64,000 nucleotides of DNA from Iodidimonas sp. SYSU 1G8. Its GTDB lineage: Bacteria; Pseudomonadota; Alphaproteobacteria; SMXS01. Positions 24,637 through 35,459 of this stretch are shown piece by piece; position 1 is the first letter of the stretch; every line of letters starts with the position of its first letter. The notes below the pieces were generated by a model. It was not told the DNA's origin and ran no database searches. It worked only from the letters and a program-made list of their open reading frames with translations. Both the position numbers and the translations under genes were made by a program. The stretch is from assembly GCF_039655775.1 (NCBI RefSeq), contig NZ_JBBYXJ010000001.1, positions 1 through 64,000 of the forward strand, read 5' to 3'.

Positions 24637-27185
24637 GCAGTGGCGTCGGAACCCGTTTGACTATTGGCCAGAAGCAGACGAATCCGGTCCGTTAACTGGG
24701 CCAGCGGGAAGGGCTTGCGCATGATCTCGAAGTCTCGGATATCGCCAAGATCGGCGATTTCCTCTGGATCTACATGGCCGGTCATGCACAGAATCCGGCA
24801 TTCAGGTAATAGCGTCCGGACGGTCGTCGCAAATTGCAGTCCGTTGAAATTTCCAGGCAGCGCGATATCGGTCAGGACAATGTCCGGCCGGACACTGCCG
24901 CTCTTCAGCAATTGCAGCGCGACATGGGCGTCCGGACAGGCGTGAACGGTCAGCCCTGCCTGCTGCAGCACCCGAAGCATTGAGCGCCGCAGGGCATCGT
25001 CATCGTCCACAAGAACCATGACTTTCTCGCTCGTCGAGATCGGTGCGCGACTGGCCTGCGCTGGAGCGCTGTGAGCCATTCGGGGATGGAATGCCGTAGA
25101 GCGCGGGAAGAACAGATGGAATGCGGCTCCCCGTCCTGTTCCGCTGTCCAGATCGATGGCACCACCTGACTGCTGCACGAAGCCGTAGACCATGCTGAGG
25201 CCGAGACCCGTGCCCTTGCCAAGAAGCTTGGTGGTAAAGAAGGGCTCGAACAGTTTCGCCTTGATTTCATCGGAGATACCATGGCCTTCATCGACGACTG
25301 AAATCCTCACGAAGTCGCCTTTCAGTGGCTCCCCATCGACTGAGCTGACCTGACTGCCGTCCATTGCGGCATTAGCGGTCGCGATCATCACCCTTCCTCC
25401 CTGAGGCATGGCGTCGCGCGCATTGATGACCAGATTGAGCAGGGTATTGTCCAGCTGAGCCGGATCGACCTCCACCTCCCAGAGATCCGAGGAAAGATCC
25501 ATGGCGATCGACACCGTGTCGCCCACCGAACTACGAAGGATCGGATAGAGGTCGCTGACCCGCTGGTTGAGGTCTATCCGCTGAGGCTTGAGCAGCTGCT
25601 GGCGCGAGAAGGCGAGCAGGCGATGCGTTAGATCGCCGCCGCGTTGGACGGCCGCGAGCGCGGTGGTGATCAGCGACTGATCTGGCAGATCTGACGGAAG
25701 GCCATCCTGCAGCAGTTCCATGGAGATCTGGATGGTCATCAGCAGATTATTGAAGTCGTGCGCGAGGCCTCCGGTCAGTCTGCCTACTGCCTCAAGGCGT
25801 TGTGCGTGGATCAAGGCCGCTTCAGTGGCACGCAGGGCCGTAACGTCGACGACCGCAGAAAGACGGCATATTTCATCCTCGTACTCGAACGGAATGATGT
25901 TGGCGATGATCGAAATCGGCTTTCCCGTGACGGTTCTGAGCTGAAGTTCGCGTCCCTCCACAAAGCCCTGCTCCTCGAACTCGGCATTCATGCGCATCCG
26001 GTCCGCCACGTTCCGGTAGGCGTCTTCCGCCAGCAGCGCCGAGAGATCTCCATTGAGTTCATAAAGATCGTGAAACGCCTGGTTGGCGACGAGAATTTCA
26101 CCGCTCCCAGATCTGCTCAAGGACACCGGAATGGGCAAGGCCTCAATCAGCGACCATAGCGTGCGCTCCTGTTTTCGGACGGCCTCCTCGCGGCGGATAT
26201 GCTCCGACATGTCGCGGGTGACGATAAGGACCTCGAAGACGCCGCCATCCGAGGTCTTGAGCGGCGTGACCAGCACTTCGTAGATCAGGGGAGGATCCCC
26301 GAAATCATCCGTGATGATCTCGCGCTGGACTTCGCCGGTGTCGAGAGCGGCGCGGACCATCGCCATCGCCTTTACCGCATTTGGCCCAGCCAGATCCTCG
26401 TAGCTTCGGCCCAGCATCTGCTCCGCTTGCAGGCCGAACACGCTGACCAGGGCATCATTGACAAAGGTCAGCCGTGCGTCCTTGTCAGCGATCCCGGCGG
26501 GGAACGGATATTGCGCCATGGCCAGCCCAAACCGCCTCTCGCGCAACGCCAACTCCGCCTCGAACCGCCGTACATTGGATATGTCTATAGCGGTCAGCAG
26601 CAACGCCTCCCGCCCATCCACAGGCTGTGGCATGCGCTGCATTCGCAGTTCGACGGGAATTTCATGTCCCTCCTGGACCAGGCTTCCCAGCCATTCCGCC
26701 GAGGTGGCGGCGCCGTCCAACACGGGCCGCCAGGACAGTTCATCCGGGAACAGGCCTTCAAGCCTGGTTCTGATTTCGGGCCGCGTCCGCCAGTCCAGCG
26801 AAAGTCCGAACAGTCGTCGGGCAGATTCATTGCACAACAACGTCCGATGAGGTGCCTGCGCTTCCGTGATGATCACGGGAACCCCAGCAACACGGAACAC
26901 TTCCGCCAGCAGCTGACCGCGCTGTTCCAGCCGTCGTGAAAAGAGGAAGACCACGGAAAAGAGTAGACCAGCGCTCAAGACGACGAACGCGAGCCCCTTG
27001 ACGATCTCCAACTGCACCAGATCGTCACGGCTGAAAGGCTCTCGGCCCAGCACGGTACTGGAGATAACGATATAGGCGGCGGTGATCACCAGGTAGGCTA
27101 AGGCCACCCCGATGGCGAAGCGAAGGGGTAGTCGAGATGCAGGTGTCGTCTGGTACCTCGAAGCGCGCTCTGAATGATCACTCAT
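24633..27185 (-). CDS. Hybrid sensor histidine kinase with PAS domains and receiver (type 1)
   Basis: The 850-residue protein has two N-terminal membrane helices (about 21-42 and 62-82). Three PAS-like regions follow (about 95-205, 218-335 and 345-460). The HisKA box is LAHDFNN (H476) and the HATPase core has [16 protein letters not shown] and GTGLGLSMV. The C-terminal receiver has DIVLTD (D773). This HisKA type with an attached receiver often sends phosphate to an Hpt protein that is not encoded here. ATG 27185 has an AAAGG site; upstream codons lack one. The ligand is unknown. Confidence 0.88.
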   Translation of the reverse strand: MSDHSERASRYQTTPASRLPLRFAIGVALAYLVITAAYIVISSTVLGREPFSRDDLVQLEIVKGLAFVVLSAGLLFSVVFLFSRRLEQRGQLLAEVFRVAGVPVIITEAQAPHRTLLCNESARRLFGLSLDWRTRPEIRTRLEGLFPDELSWRPVLDGAATSAEWLGSLVQEGHEIPVELRMQRMPQPVDGREALLLTAIDISNVRRFEAELALRERRFGLAMAQYPFPAGIADKDARLTFVNDALVSVFGLQAEQMLGRSYEDLAGPNAVKAMAMVRAALDTGEVQREIITDDFGDPPLIYEVLVTPLKTSDGGVFEVLIVTRDMSEHIRREEAVRKQERTLWSLIEALPIPVSLSRSGSGEILVANQAFHDLYELNGDLSALLAEDAYRNVADRMRMNAEFEEQGFVEGRELQLRTVTGKPISIIANIIPFEYEDEICRLSAVVDVTALRATEAALIHAQRLEAVGRLTGGLAHDFNNLLMTIQISMELLQDGLPSDLPDQSLITTALAAVQRGGDLTHRLLAFSRQQLLKPQRIDLNQRVSDLYPILRSSVGDTVSIAMDLSSDLWEVEVDPAQLDNTLLNLVINARDAMPQGGRVMIATANAAMDGSQVSSVDGEPLKGDFVRISVVDEGHGISDEIKAKLFEPFFTTKLLGKGTGLGLSMVYGFVQQSGGAIDLDSGTGRGAAFHLFFPRSTAFHPRMAHSAPAQASRAPISTSEKVMVLVDDDDALRRSMLRVLQQAGLTVHACPDAHVALQLLKSGSVRPDIVLTDIALPGNFNGLQFATTVRTLLPECRILCMTGHVDPEEIADLGDIRDFEIMRKPFPLAQLTDRIRLLLANSQTGSDATA

Positions 27186-27383
27186 GGCAACCGCCTTTCC
27201 GAACTTCGCGGTGGGATTTACCAAAAGCAGGGGGCGCGGTCTTACCCCGTCTCAATGCATCTATCCCAATCGCTGAATTGTACCGCCAACCCGCCAAGAA
27301 GGAAATGGCGACGCAGACCACTGCTGTACTGCTGGTTATTTCACGCTACCCTAGCCGACTAGGCGGGAAGGGGAGAGCGATGC

Positions 27384-28550
27384 ATGCGGCAGAGCCAAGC
27401 TTTCGGATTTGGACATGGTCCCGACATCGACATGTTGCGGGACAGTGTCTCGCGTTTCGCCGAGCGGGAAATCGCGCCGCGGGCAACGGAGATCGATAGG
27501 TCCAACGCTTTTCCCGCAGATCTCTGGCGCAAGCTTGGCGAGCTTGGTGTTCTCGGCATCACGATCCCCGAGGCGCTGGGAGGACCTGGTCTCGGTTATC
27601 TGGCCCATGTCGTGGCCATGGAAGAGATTTCCCGCCACTCCGCGAGCGTCGGCCTGTCTTACGGGGCGCATTCCAACCTGTGCGTCAATCAGGTCGTTCG
27701 TCATGGAAGCATCGATCAGCACGCCCGGTATCTGCCAGGGCTCATCGCGGGATCGACCGTGGGCGCGTTGGCGATGAGCGAGGCCACGGCCGGCTCCGAT
27801 GTGGTTTCCATGCGGCTGCAGGCGGTACGGCGAGGTCAGAGCTACGTGCTGAACGGCACGAAGATGTGGATCACGAACGGGCCGGACGCCGACGTGATCG
27901 TGGTCTATGCCAAGACCGACCCGGGCGCCGGCGCGCGCGGCATTACGGCATTTCTGGTCGAACGCGGCATGCCCGGCTTCACCACCGGCGACAAACTGGA
28001 CAAGCTGGGCATGCGCGGCTCGAACACCTGTGAACTGATATTCCGCGATTGCCTGGTGCCGGTGGAGAATGTTCTCGGCCGCGAAGGCCAGGGCGTGGAA
28101 GTGCTCATGTCGGGCCTGGACTATGAGCGGGTCGTTCTGTCGGGCGGTCCGCTTGGCATCATGGCGGCGTGCATGGATACGGTGCTGCCCTATATCCGCG
28201 AGCGCGAGCAGTTCGGGCGTCCGATCGGCACGTTTCAACTGATGCAGGGCAAGATTGCCGACATGTATACGACCTGGACCGCGTGCCGCGCCTATGTCTA
28301 CGCGGTGGCCCAAGCCTGCGACCGGGGTGAGGCCACACGAAGGGATGCGGCTGGCTGCATTCTCTATGCGGCCGAGAAGGCGACGTGGATGGCGCTCGAG
28401 GCGATCCAGGCTCTTGGCGGTAACGGCTATATCAACGATTACCCTACGGGCCGCCTGCTCCGTGACGCCAAGCTCTATGAGATCGGCGCCGGGACCAGCG
28501 AGATTCGTCGCATGCTTATCGGCCGGGAACTCGTCGGAGCCAGCACCTGA
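27384..28550 (+). CDS. Isovaleryl-CoA dehydrogenase-like acyl-CoA dehydrogenase
   Basis: The 388-residue protein has the full ACAD fold with FAD-binding elements [11 protein letters not shown] and [11 protein letters not shown]. The late-helix motif is [20 protein letters not shown]. The presumed catalytic Glu lies in [16 protein letters not shown], the position used by isovaleryl-CoA dehydrogenase rather than the C-terminal Glu of short-chain enzymes. No other leucine-catabolism genes (liuB, liuD, mvaB) are adjacent, so the substrate remains a family-based inference. A GGGGAG site precedes ATG 27384. Confidence 0.85.
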   Translation: MRQSQAFGFGHGPDIDMLRDSVSRFAEREIAPRATEIDRSNAFPADLWRKLGELGVLGITIPEALGGPGLGYLAHVVAMEEISRHSASVGLSYGAHSNLCVNQVVRHGSIDQHARYLPGLIAGSTVGALAMSEATAGSDVVSMRLQAVRRGQSYVLNGTKMWITNGPDADVIVVYAKTDPGAGARGITAFLVERGMPGFTTGDKLDKLGMRGSNTCELIFRDCLVPVENVLGREGQGVEVLMSGLDYERVVLSGGPLGIMAACMDTVLPYIREREQFGRPIGTFQLMQGKIADMYTTWTACRAYVYAVAQACDRGEATRRDAAGCILYAAEKATWMALEAIQALGGNGYINDYPTGRLLRDAKLYEIGAGTSEIRRMLIGRELVGAST

Positions 28551-28626
28551 ACCTCGCGCGATTGTCATTCGCCATCTTCCCCAGTCTCTGTACGCTTTAG
28601 TCGGGGGCGTCGGGGGGAGACCATCC

Positions 28627-29604
28627 ATGTTCAAGATTCTGTCGATCGATGGCGGCGGGATTCGCGGCGTCATTCCTGCTTATCTTTTGCGGGAGATCGA
28701 GACAGCGACAGGTAAACGGATCGCGGAGCAATTCGATCTTGTCGTCGGTACATCGACCGGCGGAATCATCGCCATCGGCCTGACGTTGGCCAACAACCGG
28801 GGCAAGCCGAAATACACGGCGGCGGATCTTCTCGATCTGTATGAGCAACAAGGAAAGCTGATCTTCGAACGATCATTCTGGGATGGTTTGACCGATGCGC
28901 ACGGGATCATCGACGAGCTCTATGACGCCAAGAACATCGAGAAGATCCTCAAGAAGCTGACCGGGACCGCGCGTCTGAAGGATGCCATCAAGCCGCTGGT
29001 GGTCACCGCCTATGACCTGGAGAGGCGGGAGCCCTATTTCTTCAAGTCGATCCGGGCGGGCCAGCGTCCCGAAGAGCGGGACCATTTCATGTGGGCGGCG
29101 GCCCGCGCAACATCCGCCGCGCCCACCTATTTCGAGCCCATGTTACTGGATACCTCGACGACCGGAGACGCCGTCCGGCGCGCGCTGGTGGATGGCGGCG
29201 TGTTCGTGAACAATCCGGCGTTGTGCGCCTATGTTGAAGCGATCGATCTGGGCGCCCGGCCGGACGATATCATGATCGTGTCGCTGGGAACGGGGGTCAA
29301 CACGCGCGCGATTCCCTATCAGAAGGCCAGGGACTGGGGCTACGCGAAATGGGCCAAGCCGATCATCAGCGTGATGATGGACGGAGCGGCCGACGCGGCT
29401 GACTACCACCTTCAGCTTCTGCTGCCCGAGCGGGAAGGCAAAAAGCGCTATTTCCGTTTCGACACCCAGTTGGACAAGGCGCTGGATGACCTGGATGCCG
29501 CCCATTGGGCAAATATCGAGGCGCTGAAGAGCGAGGCTCGGGATATTCTTCGTGAGCAGGCGGAGGACTTCACCCGGATGCTTGGCCAGCTCAATCCTGG
29601 CTGA
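28627..29604 (+). CDS. Patatin-like phospholipase
   Basis: The 325-residue protein has the patatin triad elements: oxyanion loop DGGGIRG (about residues 8-14), nucleophile elbow GTSTGG (about 43-48), and catalytic Asp in VDGGVFVNNPA (about 190-200). These are the Ser-Asp dyad of lipid acyl hydrolases. The ATG at 28627 begins right at the conserved core. It sits between isovaleryl-CoA dehydrogenase and a hybrid kinase, with no fixed system visible. The stop TGA is followed immediately by the convergent kinase stop (TGATCA at 29602-29607). Confidence 0.9.
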   Translation: MFKILSIDGGGIRGVIPAYLLREIETATGKRIAEQFDLVVGTSTGGIIAIGLTLANNRGKPKYTAADLLDLYEQQGKLIFERSFWDGLTDAHGIIDELYDAKNIEKILKKLTGTARLKDAIKPLVVTAYDLERREPYFFKSIRAGQRPEERDHFMWAAARATSAAPTYFEPMLLDTSTTGDAVRRALVDGGVFVNNPALCAYVEAIDLGARPDDIMIVSLGTGVNTRAIPYQKARDWGYAKWAKPIISVMMDGAADAADYHLQLLLPEREGKKRYFRFDTQLDKALDDLDAAHWANIEALKSEARDILREQAEDFTRMLGQLNPG

Positions 29605-31818
29605 TCAGTGGAGTGTCGGGTCGAGGACGGTACGCACCTTGGCGGCAAGAGCCTGAAGTGTATAGGGCTTTGACAACAGTTCGACATCCGTCTCGAGCCG
29701 CGAGCGCATGACGAGGTCGTCGCCGATATAGCCCGAGGTGAACAGTACCTTGCCCTTGGGGAAGATTTCCAGAAAGCGGTCGGCCACATCCGGGCCTGTC
29801 ATGCCACCGGGCAGGACGACGTCCGAGATCAACAGGTCGATCTTCTCGGCCTCATTGGCGACCTGCATGGCCTGAGGGCCGTTTTCGGCGGAAACCACCG
29901 CGTATCCGAGGCGCTTCAGCGCATTGACGATGAACTGCCGGACATCCGGATCGTCCTCGACGACCATGATCTTATCGCTGCCTTCCTGGATTTCTCTCAA
30001 ATCACTCATGATTTCCTCCGAATTTCCCTGCTGAATCTCGGCGCGGGGCAGATACAGCGTCACCGTTGTGCCCTTGCCGGGTTCACTCTCAATATCAACG
30101 TTGCCTTTGGATTGGGTGACGAACCCGTACACCATGCTGAGGCCGAGGCCGGAGCCCGTCGCCCCTGGGCTCTCGCCCTTTTTGGTGGTGAAGAAGGGCT
30201 CGAATGCTTTCTCTAGAATCTCCTGGCTCATGCCAGTGCCGGTATCCCGGATGACAATCGCGACGATGTCTTCGCCGCGCCGTTGCCTGCCTTGTCCGCG
30301 GCGGGGATGCGCCTGGGTGGTGATGGTAAGCGTCCCGCCCTCCCGCATGGCGTCGCGAGCATTGAGCGCCAGGTTCAGGATCGCATTCTCAAGTTGTCCT
30401 GGATCGACGGTCGCACGCACCGACTCCGCGTCGAATTCTGTCCGGATGGCGATGGTCTCCGGGAAGGTCCGCTCCAACATGCCAGTCAGGTCACCGAGCA
30501 AACGGTTGACATCAGTCGTCCGTGGATGAAGCGCCTGCTGCCGCGAGAAGGCCAGCAGGCGCTGGGTCAGCTCCGCGCCTCGTTCCGCTGCCCGCGCCGC
30601 CGATTCGGCAAAAGCCTTCAGTTCAGTGTTGGCCGAAACCTGATCGGCGATCAGGTCGACATTGCCCAGGATGGTCGTCAGCAGGTTATTGAAGTCGTGG
30701 GCAACGCCGCCGGTAAGGCGGCCTACGGCCTCAAGGCGCTGCGCGCGGTCCAGCCGTTGTTCGATCTCGACCTGCCGTTTCAGATTGCGCTCCAGGGCAT
30801 GTTCAGCGGCGACGCGCGCGGAGACGTCCAGCGCCACGCCGACAATGCCGGTGATCTTGCCGTCGGGCCCATGGCGGGGGCTGATATGGGCCTCAAAGGA
30901 TACCGAGGGGCTGCATTGCCATTCGAAGCGCGCGGCCTTTCCGACGAGGACCCGTGCGAGGTAGCGCCGGATTTCGGGGACGTCGCGGAACAGATCGTAC
31001 ATCGATGTTCCCGGCGCGGGACGCACGATGTTCGCGCCTTCCTCGACCAGTTGCTTGATCCGGTCAAACCCGCGTCCGCAGACAAGGCTGATCTCCCCCG
31101 AAGCATCCGCGGTCCATAGCAGAATCGGCGCGTTCTCGACAATGTTGGTGAGCAGGGAATTGCTGAACTTGAGTTGCCGTTCCTTTTCACGGCTGTGGCT
31201 CATGTCGGCGAACGAGCCGATGATGGCCGTGGCGGCGCCGGACGAGTCATGGGTCAGCGAGGCGGACAGGTCTACTTCCCTGACCTGGCCATCGGCGCGG
31301 CGCGCGATTACCTCGCCCCGCCAACTGCCTTGCTCGCGGATCGCCGCGAAGATTTCTTCAGCCTTGCCGGGATCGCTGAAGAAATCGTGCGCGTGGTGAC
31401 CGACGACGTCCTTGGTGGTGCGGGCGCCGACCAGCTTGATGAAGGAGCCGTTGGCATACTGCACTTTGCCGTCGAGGCCGGCGATCGCGACACCACTGAG
31501 GGAACTCGACAGCGCGGTTTCCTGTATACTGCGCTGTTGACGGTACTGGGCGCACAATAGGATGGCCAGGAGCATGGGAACGCTGCTGAGCGTCAGCAGG
31601 AGTTGGCTGGTCGCAAGGTTTCCAAAACTGACGCTGGCTGCGTCGATGATGCCCGCCTGCATGCTGGCGGCGATCGCAATGAGAACCACTGACGCCGTGC
31701 CCAGCAGAATGCGAAGGCCGCGGATCGTAATCAGTACGTAGAGTGAAACGCAGGCTGCGGCTCCCCATATAACCGCCCCTGCGGCATTGATGCCGCCTAA
31801 ATTTGCCCCATCCAACAT
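29605..31818 (-). CDS. Hybrid sensor histidine kinase with PAS domains and receiver (type 2)
   Basis: The 737-residue protein has at least three hydrophobic segments at the N-terminus (about 10-31, 36-58 and 70-90). A PAS domain (about 98-215) and a second PAS-like domain (about 220-340) follow. The HisKA box is VAHDFNN (H374), the HATPase core has NLALNARDAM and GSGLGLSMV, and the receiver has DLLISD (D666). It is closely similar in order to the kinase at 24633-27185, from which it differs in PAS number and membrane region. No separate response regulator is nearby. The AT-rich gap upstream (31819-31987) probably holds its promoter. Confidence 0.88.
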   Translation of the reverse strand: MLDGANLGGINAAGAVIWGAAACVSLYVLITIRGLRILLGTASVVLIAIAASMQAGIIDAASVSFGNLATSQLLLTLSSVPMLLAILLCAQYRQQRSIQETALSSSLSGVAIAGLDGKVQYANGSFIKLVGARTTKDVVGHHAHDFFSDPGKAEEIFAAIREQGSWRGEVIARRADGQVREVDLSASLTHDSSGAATAIIGSFADMSHSREKERQLKFSNSLLTNIVENAPILLWTADASGEISLVCGRGFDRIKQLVEEGANIVRPAPGTSMYDLFRDVPEIRRYLARVLVGKAARFEWQCSPSVSFEAHISPRHGPDGKITGIVGVALDVSARVAAEHALERNLKRQVEIEQRLDRAQRLEAVGRLTGGVAHDFNNLLTTILGNVDLIADQVSANTELKAFAESAARAAERGAELTQRLLAFSRQQALHPRTTDVNRLLGDLTGMLERTFPETIAIRTEFDAESVRATVDPGQLENAILNLALNARDAMREGGTLTITTQAHPRRGQGRQRRGEDIVAIVIRDTGTGMSQEILEKAFEPFFTTKKGESPGATGSGLGLSMVYGFVTQSKGNVDIESEPGKGTTVTLYLPRAEIQQGNSEEIMSDLREIQEGSDKIMVVEDDPDVRQFIVNALKRLGYAVVSAENGPQAMQVANEAEKIDLLISDVVLPGGMTGPDVADRFLEIFPKGKVLFTSGYIGDDLVMRSRLETDVELLSKPYTLQALAAKVRTVLDPTLH

Positions 31819-31987
31819 GGTGAGCCTGCGCCTTTGGCCGTTCTCGTCATCCCCAGCGCTACGCTCAGGTTATAGTAATGGCAAATAATTTTTTTTATTT
31901 AAAACTTGTATCAAACGGACGAATTCTTGGTGATTGCGGGTTGGGTAAAATTTTATTTAAAATTACAGAAAAAGTACAAGCCGTGGG

Positions 31988-33829
31988 TCAGCCGTTACGT
32001 ATCCGTTGGGCGTCTGTGCGCAACGTGGCGGTGATCCGTCGGACAAGATCGGCGGGCGCGGGTTCATGCGCCCGACACTCGATCAATTCGCCGGACAGTC
32101 GGCGCATCAGCTGGATCACCGTATCGTTCCAAGGCCCCGTTTCCTGAACGATCACCAACGACATACGATCGGCTGGGGCGCCGTGCTGAAGGATGTCGTC
32201 GGCCGTCAAAAACACCAGAACGCCTTTACACATGCGATTGGAAAGGGCTCGAGCCATGCGCTCTGGAGCGGACAAATCGCCATTCTCGACCACGACGCCA
32301 TCGAGCGTCATGGTCTGTCCGTCGACAACGGCAAGTCCGTCGAGGTTTTGGCTTCGGAAGGCCTCGCGACATGTCTCGGCCAGTGTCACACCCTTCGCCG
32401 CGTCGGTCACGACGACGGCGATTGGTATCCGGCCCAGCCCTGGGCCGAGAATCAGCGTTCCCAGCGCGACTTCGTCGAAGCCTGAGGCGCAATGGACATC
32501 CAGGCCGGGATTCAGGTTTATTTCAATGATCGCTCCCGGCAGCTCGCGCCACGAGCGCGCCACATCCGAAGTCATGTAGTCGATACCGATGGCGTGAGCC
32601 GCCACGTTGCGCGCGATGCATTCGGCCATGGCCTTCACATCGGGGTGGACTGCCTTGAAGACATCATCAGGTTCGCCGCCTGTGCTGATGTTCGCGTTGC
32701 TCCTCAGCCATATGCGTTGCCCTTTTGGCAGCACAGTCTGGAGATCAACCTCCTGCCGAACAAGCTGACGCACGAGCGTGTCATCGATCCTGACCTGTCT
32801 CAGGTAGCGAGCACTTGCCGGATTCTTTCTGCGTGTGGCATTCAGCTCGGCAATCAGGTTTTGAATGGTATTCTTGCCGTCTCCCAGGACGGAGGCGGGC
32901 CTGCGCCTCGCGGCCGCTACCAGCGTGCCGCCCACCACCAGAAGCCGGTGATCGTCGCCCTCGACCATTCGTTCGACGAGTACGGGTTGAGACGTGAAGA
33001 CGCGGGCTTCGTCGAATGCGCGCCGAATATCTTCCGGCGCCTGTACACCGACCGTCACTCCTTTTCCCGTACCGCGATCGGCAGGCTTTATCACCACCTC
33101 CCCGCCCAGAGTCGCCGCGTGAGCGACGGCCTCATCCGCCGTCGCGGCTGGGAGGTGGACGCTGGCCGGGAAGCCCATCCGTTTGATGAACGCGGCCGAT
33201 ATCACTTTGTACCGCGCGACGTCACTGGCCTGGGCGCTGTCCAGATCTGACTGCGACTGGAAAAAGACACGAGAGGCATGGCCCCAGCCGAACTGCCAGA
33301 AACGCTCTTCCTTGATGGCTCTCGCGACAGGAATGTTCTGGGCATTCGCCGCGAGGATCAGAATGCGGGCCATCATGTCCGGATGCGACCTTTGACACCG
33401 TACCGATAATTGCCGCAGGGCTTCGATTGCGTGGTCGTTCCTTGCCGGGCGGCCGGCAGCGATGTCCTGAATGATCGAGAGGCCCATCAGCAGAGTCTGT
33501 TCGGCGACACCGGCATCGACATATCCCGTCCAGATGACAAAACGATTGCCTTCCGCGGTCCGCGCACCCGCGTTCTGGATCAGCGCGCCGTTGGCGTTGA
33601 GAAAGCCCCTGGTCCATTGTGCCGCCAGTTGAATGACCTGAACGGGCGTGGAAGCGGCAGGGTTCGGCGAGGGTGGAAGCCAAGTCGGGTAAGCCACTTG
33701 CAGAGCGGCGGCAACGTCGCCGTTTAGGGATAAAACTTCGTCGCTCGATAATTCGATCTCCCAGACTACAACGGCGTGATTGGCGAAGTGGTTAGGGCCA
33801 CTGAATACTTTCCTGCGCGTGCGCCGCAT
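31988..33829 (-). CDS. Truncated cyanophycin-synthetase-like ATP-grasp protein
   Basis: The 613-residue protein aligns with the first two-thirds of CphA. The N-terminal domain (about 1-180) contains the CphA-like RFWQFGWGHASR. The ATP-grasp (about 205-450) has VIKPADRGTGKG (K248), SVLGDGKNT, YLRQV, RSNANISTGGEPDDV, IGIDYMT and EINLNPGLDVH, all conserved in CphA. The following 160 residues resemble the start of the Mur-ligase domain (GLGRIPIAVVVTDAAKG) but the expected TGTNGKTT P-loop is degenerate and the rest of that domain is missing. It is unlikely to make cyanophycin alone; it may ligate an amino acid to an acid. No cyanophycinase is near. Confidence 0.8.
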   Translation of the reverse strand: MRRTRRKVFSGPNHFANHAVVVWEIELSSDEVLSLNGDVAAALQVAYPTWLPPSPNPAASTPVQVIQLAAQWTRGFLNANGALIQNAGARTAEGNRFVIWTGYVDAGVAEQTLLMGLSIIQDIAAGRPARNDHAIEALRQLSVRCQRSHPDMMARILILAANAQNIPVARAIKEERFWQFGWGHASRVFFQSQSDLDSAQASDVARYKVISAAFIKRMGFPASVHLPAATADEAVAHAATLGGEVVIKPADRGTGKGVTVGVQAPEDIRRAFDEARVFTSQPVLVERMVEGDDHRLLVVGGTLVAAARRRPASVLGDGKNTIQNLIAELNATRRKNPASARYLRQVRIDDTLVRQLVRQEVDLQTVLPKGQRIWLRSNANISTGGEPDDVFKAVHPDVKAMAECIARNVAAHAIGIDYMTSDVARSWRELPGAIIEINLNPGLDVHCASGFDEVALGTLILGPGLGRIPIAVVVTDAAKGVTLAETCREAFRSQNLDGLAVVDGQTMTLDGVVVENGDLSAPERMARALSNRMCKGVLVFLTADDILQHGAPADRMSLVIVQETGPWNDTVIQLMRRLSGELIECRAHEPAPADLVRRITATLRTDAQRIRNG

Positions 33830-34007
33830 TGTTGGGTCCCTTCAGAGATGATCGAGCCGGACCATACTATCGAATGAGTCAAAAACTTCAGTAAACCGCA
33901 GGGTCTCGGATCGAGAGGGAGATCGCGTCGCCGAGGAATCGTCACGCACTTCTGCAAATATCCGGCTCCTGTGGCATTCTCGCGACTGAAACCGCGCGAA
34001 CTGAAAG

Positions 34008-35459
34008 GTGGGGCAGGTGGCACTGGGAGAGGAACTGCTGAAAGCAGGGCTGATCGAGGCAGAGGACGTCCGGCGCGCGCTCGATCACCAGAAAGTCCAT
34101 GGCTTGCCGCTGGGAGAATGTCTGCTCGAGATCGGCGCGATCAGCGCCGCCCAACTCGACGGGTTCTTCAACTATGCATTGCCGCCCCTGTCGCGGATCG
34201 AGGACACCGGGCTCAACCGCTTCTTCCTGCTCGATCTCATGCTGAAGATCATGTTCTCGTATGGTCTGGAGACGAAGCGGGCGATTGCCGACGAGATCAA
34301 GCTGCCACTCGGTATCGTCGACAAGTTGATGGATCTGGCCTACGAGCGGCGTCTGGTCGAATCCCTCGGCGCGACCGACCAGTCCCGGCTGGTGGCGGAA
34401 ATCCGCTACGGACTGAGCGACCAGGGGCGCCAGTCCGCGACCCGTGCCCTCGAAATTTCCCAGTACGCTGGACCAGCGCCCGTTACCCTGGAACAGTTCT
34501 CCGCGCAGGTGGGCCGGCAGCGGATCGTCAATGACAGGGTCGACAGCGAGAGGTTGCGCCGGTCGCTTGCCCGGCTCACCCTCTCTCCCGATCTGCTCGA
34601 TGGTCTCGGACCGGCTGTCAACTCGGGCCGTTCGATCCTGTTCTATGGTGAGCCGGGCAACGGAAAGACGTCCATCGCGGTCGCCATCGCCGACAGTTTC
34701 GAGCAGTACATCTACGTCCCCTATGCGCTGACGGTCGGCGGGCAGGTCATCAATATCTATGATCCGGCCGTGCATACGCTCGTCGGCGCGAGCCACGACG
34801 CCGAACCGCACAAGGAAGCGCGGATTTCCCTGCTCAAGACCGCGGACGATCCCCGCTGGCTCCGCTGCCACCGGCCCATCGCGATTGCGGGCGGCGAGCT
34901 GACCCTGAGCATGCTCGACATCAACTACAATGACAGTCTGCGCTACAGCGAGGCGCCCTTGCAGCTCAAGGCCGTCAGCGGCGTCTTCCTGATCGACGAC
35001 CTCGGACGCCAGGAAGCGCGGGTCGAGGACATTCTGAACCGGTGGGTCTTTCCGCTGGAACGCGGCATCGACTTTCTCACCTTGCCAACGGGCAAGAAGT
35101 TCGCGGTGCCATTTGGCAGCCTGATCATCTTTTCGACCAACAAGCCGCCGTCGCAACTGGTCGACGACGCCATGCTCCGGCGCATTCCTTACAAGTTCTA
35201 CATCGGCGGCCCGTCACTCGATGAGTATACGGTCATCTTCCGGAATGCGTGCGCGGCCGCTGGCCTTGCGTTCTCCCAGGACCTGCTCGACGAACTGATC
35301 GAGAATTTCTATCCCGCCCACAATCTGCGCATCGCGCGCTTCCATCCCGCTTTCATGCTGCGCCACGTGGTCGCCAGTTGCCGGTACCACGGCAAACCGC
35401 CATCACTGGAGCGCGCTCTCCTCTTCGAGGCGGCCGAACATCTGGTGGTGCGGGATTAA
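34008..35459 (+). CDS. AAA+ ATPase with MshEN-like N-terminal domain
   Basis: The 483-residue protein has an N-terminal 'LGEELLKAGLIEAEDVRRAL ... LGECLLEIGAISAAQLDGFF' module like the GspE/MshE N-domain. A winged-helix-like section follows (about 70-150). The AAA core has Walker A GEPGNGKTS (214-222) and Walker B VSGVFLIDDLG. A C-terminal lid includes RFHPAFMLRHVV. Either GTG at 34008 or GTG at 34017 could start it; the latter has the better spaced site. It overlaps the convergent FMN enzyme by four bases (TTAA). The substrate or partner is unknown; the family is found in several phyla. Confidence 0.8.
   Translation: MGQVALGEELLKAGLIEAEDVRRALDHQKVHGLPLGECLLEIGAISAAQLDGFFNYALPPLSRIEDTGLNRFFLLDLMLKIMFSYGLETKRAIADEIKLPLGIVDKLMDLAYERRLVESLGATDQSRLVAEIRYGLSDQGRQSATRALEISQYAGPAPVTLEQFSAQVGRQRIVNDRVDSERLRRSLARLTLSPDLLDGLGPAVNSGRSILFYGEPGNGKTSIAVAIADSFEQYIYVPYALTVGGQVINIYDPAVHTLVGASHDAEPHKEARISLLKTADDPRWLRCHRPIAIAGGELTLSMLDINYNDSLRYSEAPLQLKAVSGVFLIDDLGRQEARVEDILNRWVFPLERGIDFLTLPTGKKFAVPFGSLIIFSTNKPPSQLVDDAMLRRIPYKFYIGGPSLDEYTVIFRNACAAAGLAFSQDLLDELIENFYPAHNLRIARFHPAFMLRHVVASCRYHGKPPSLERALLFEAAEHLVVRD

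Noticed and set aside
28255-28626. In-frame upstream extension of the patatin gene
   Set aside because: It lies within the isovaleryl-CoA dehydrogenase coding region; the patatin core starts at the ATG at 28627.
31988-33829. Cyanophycin synthetase (cphA) call
   Set aside because: The Mur-ligase domain is missing apart from a degenerate start; no cyanophycinase is adjacent.
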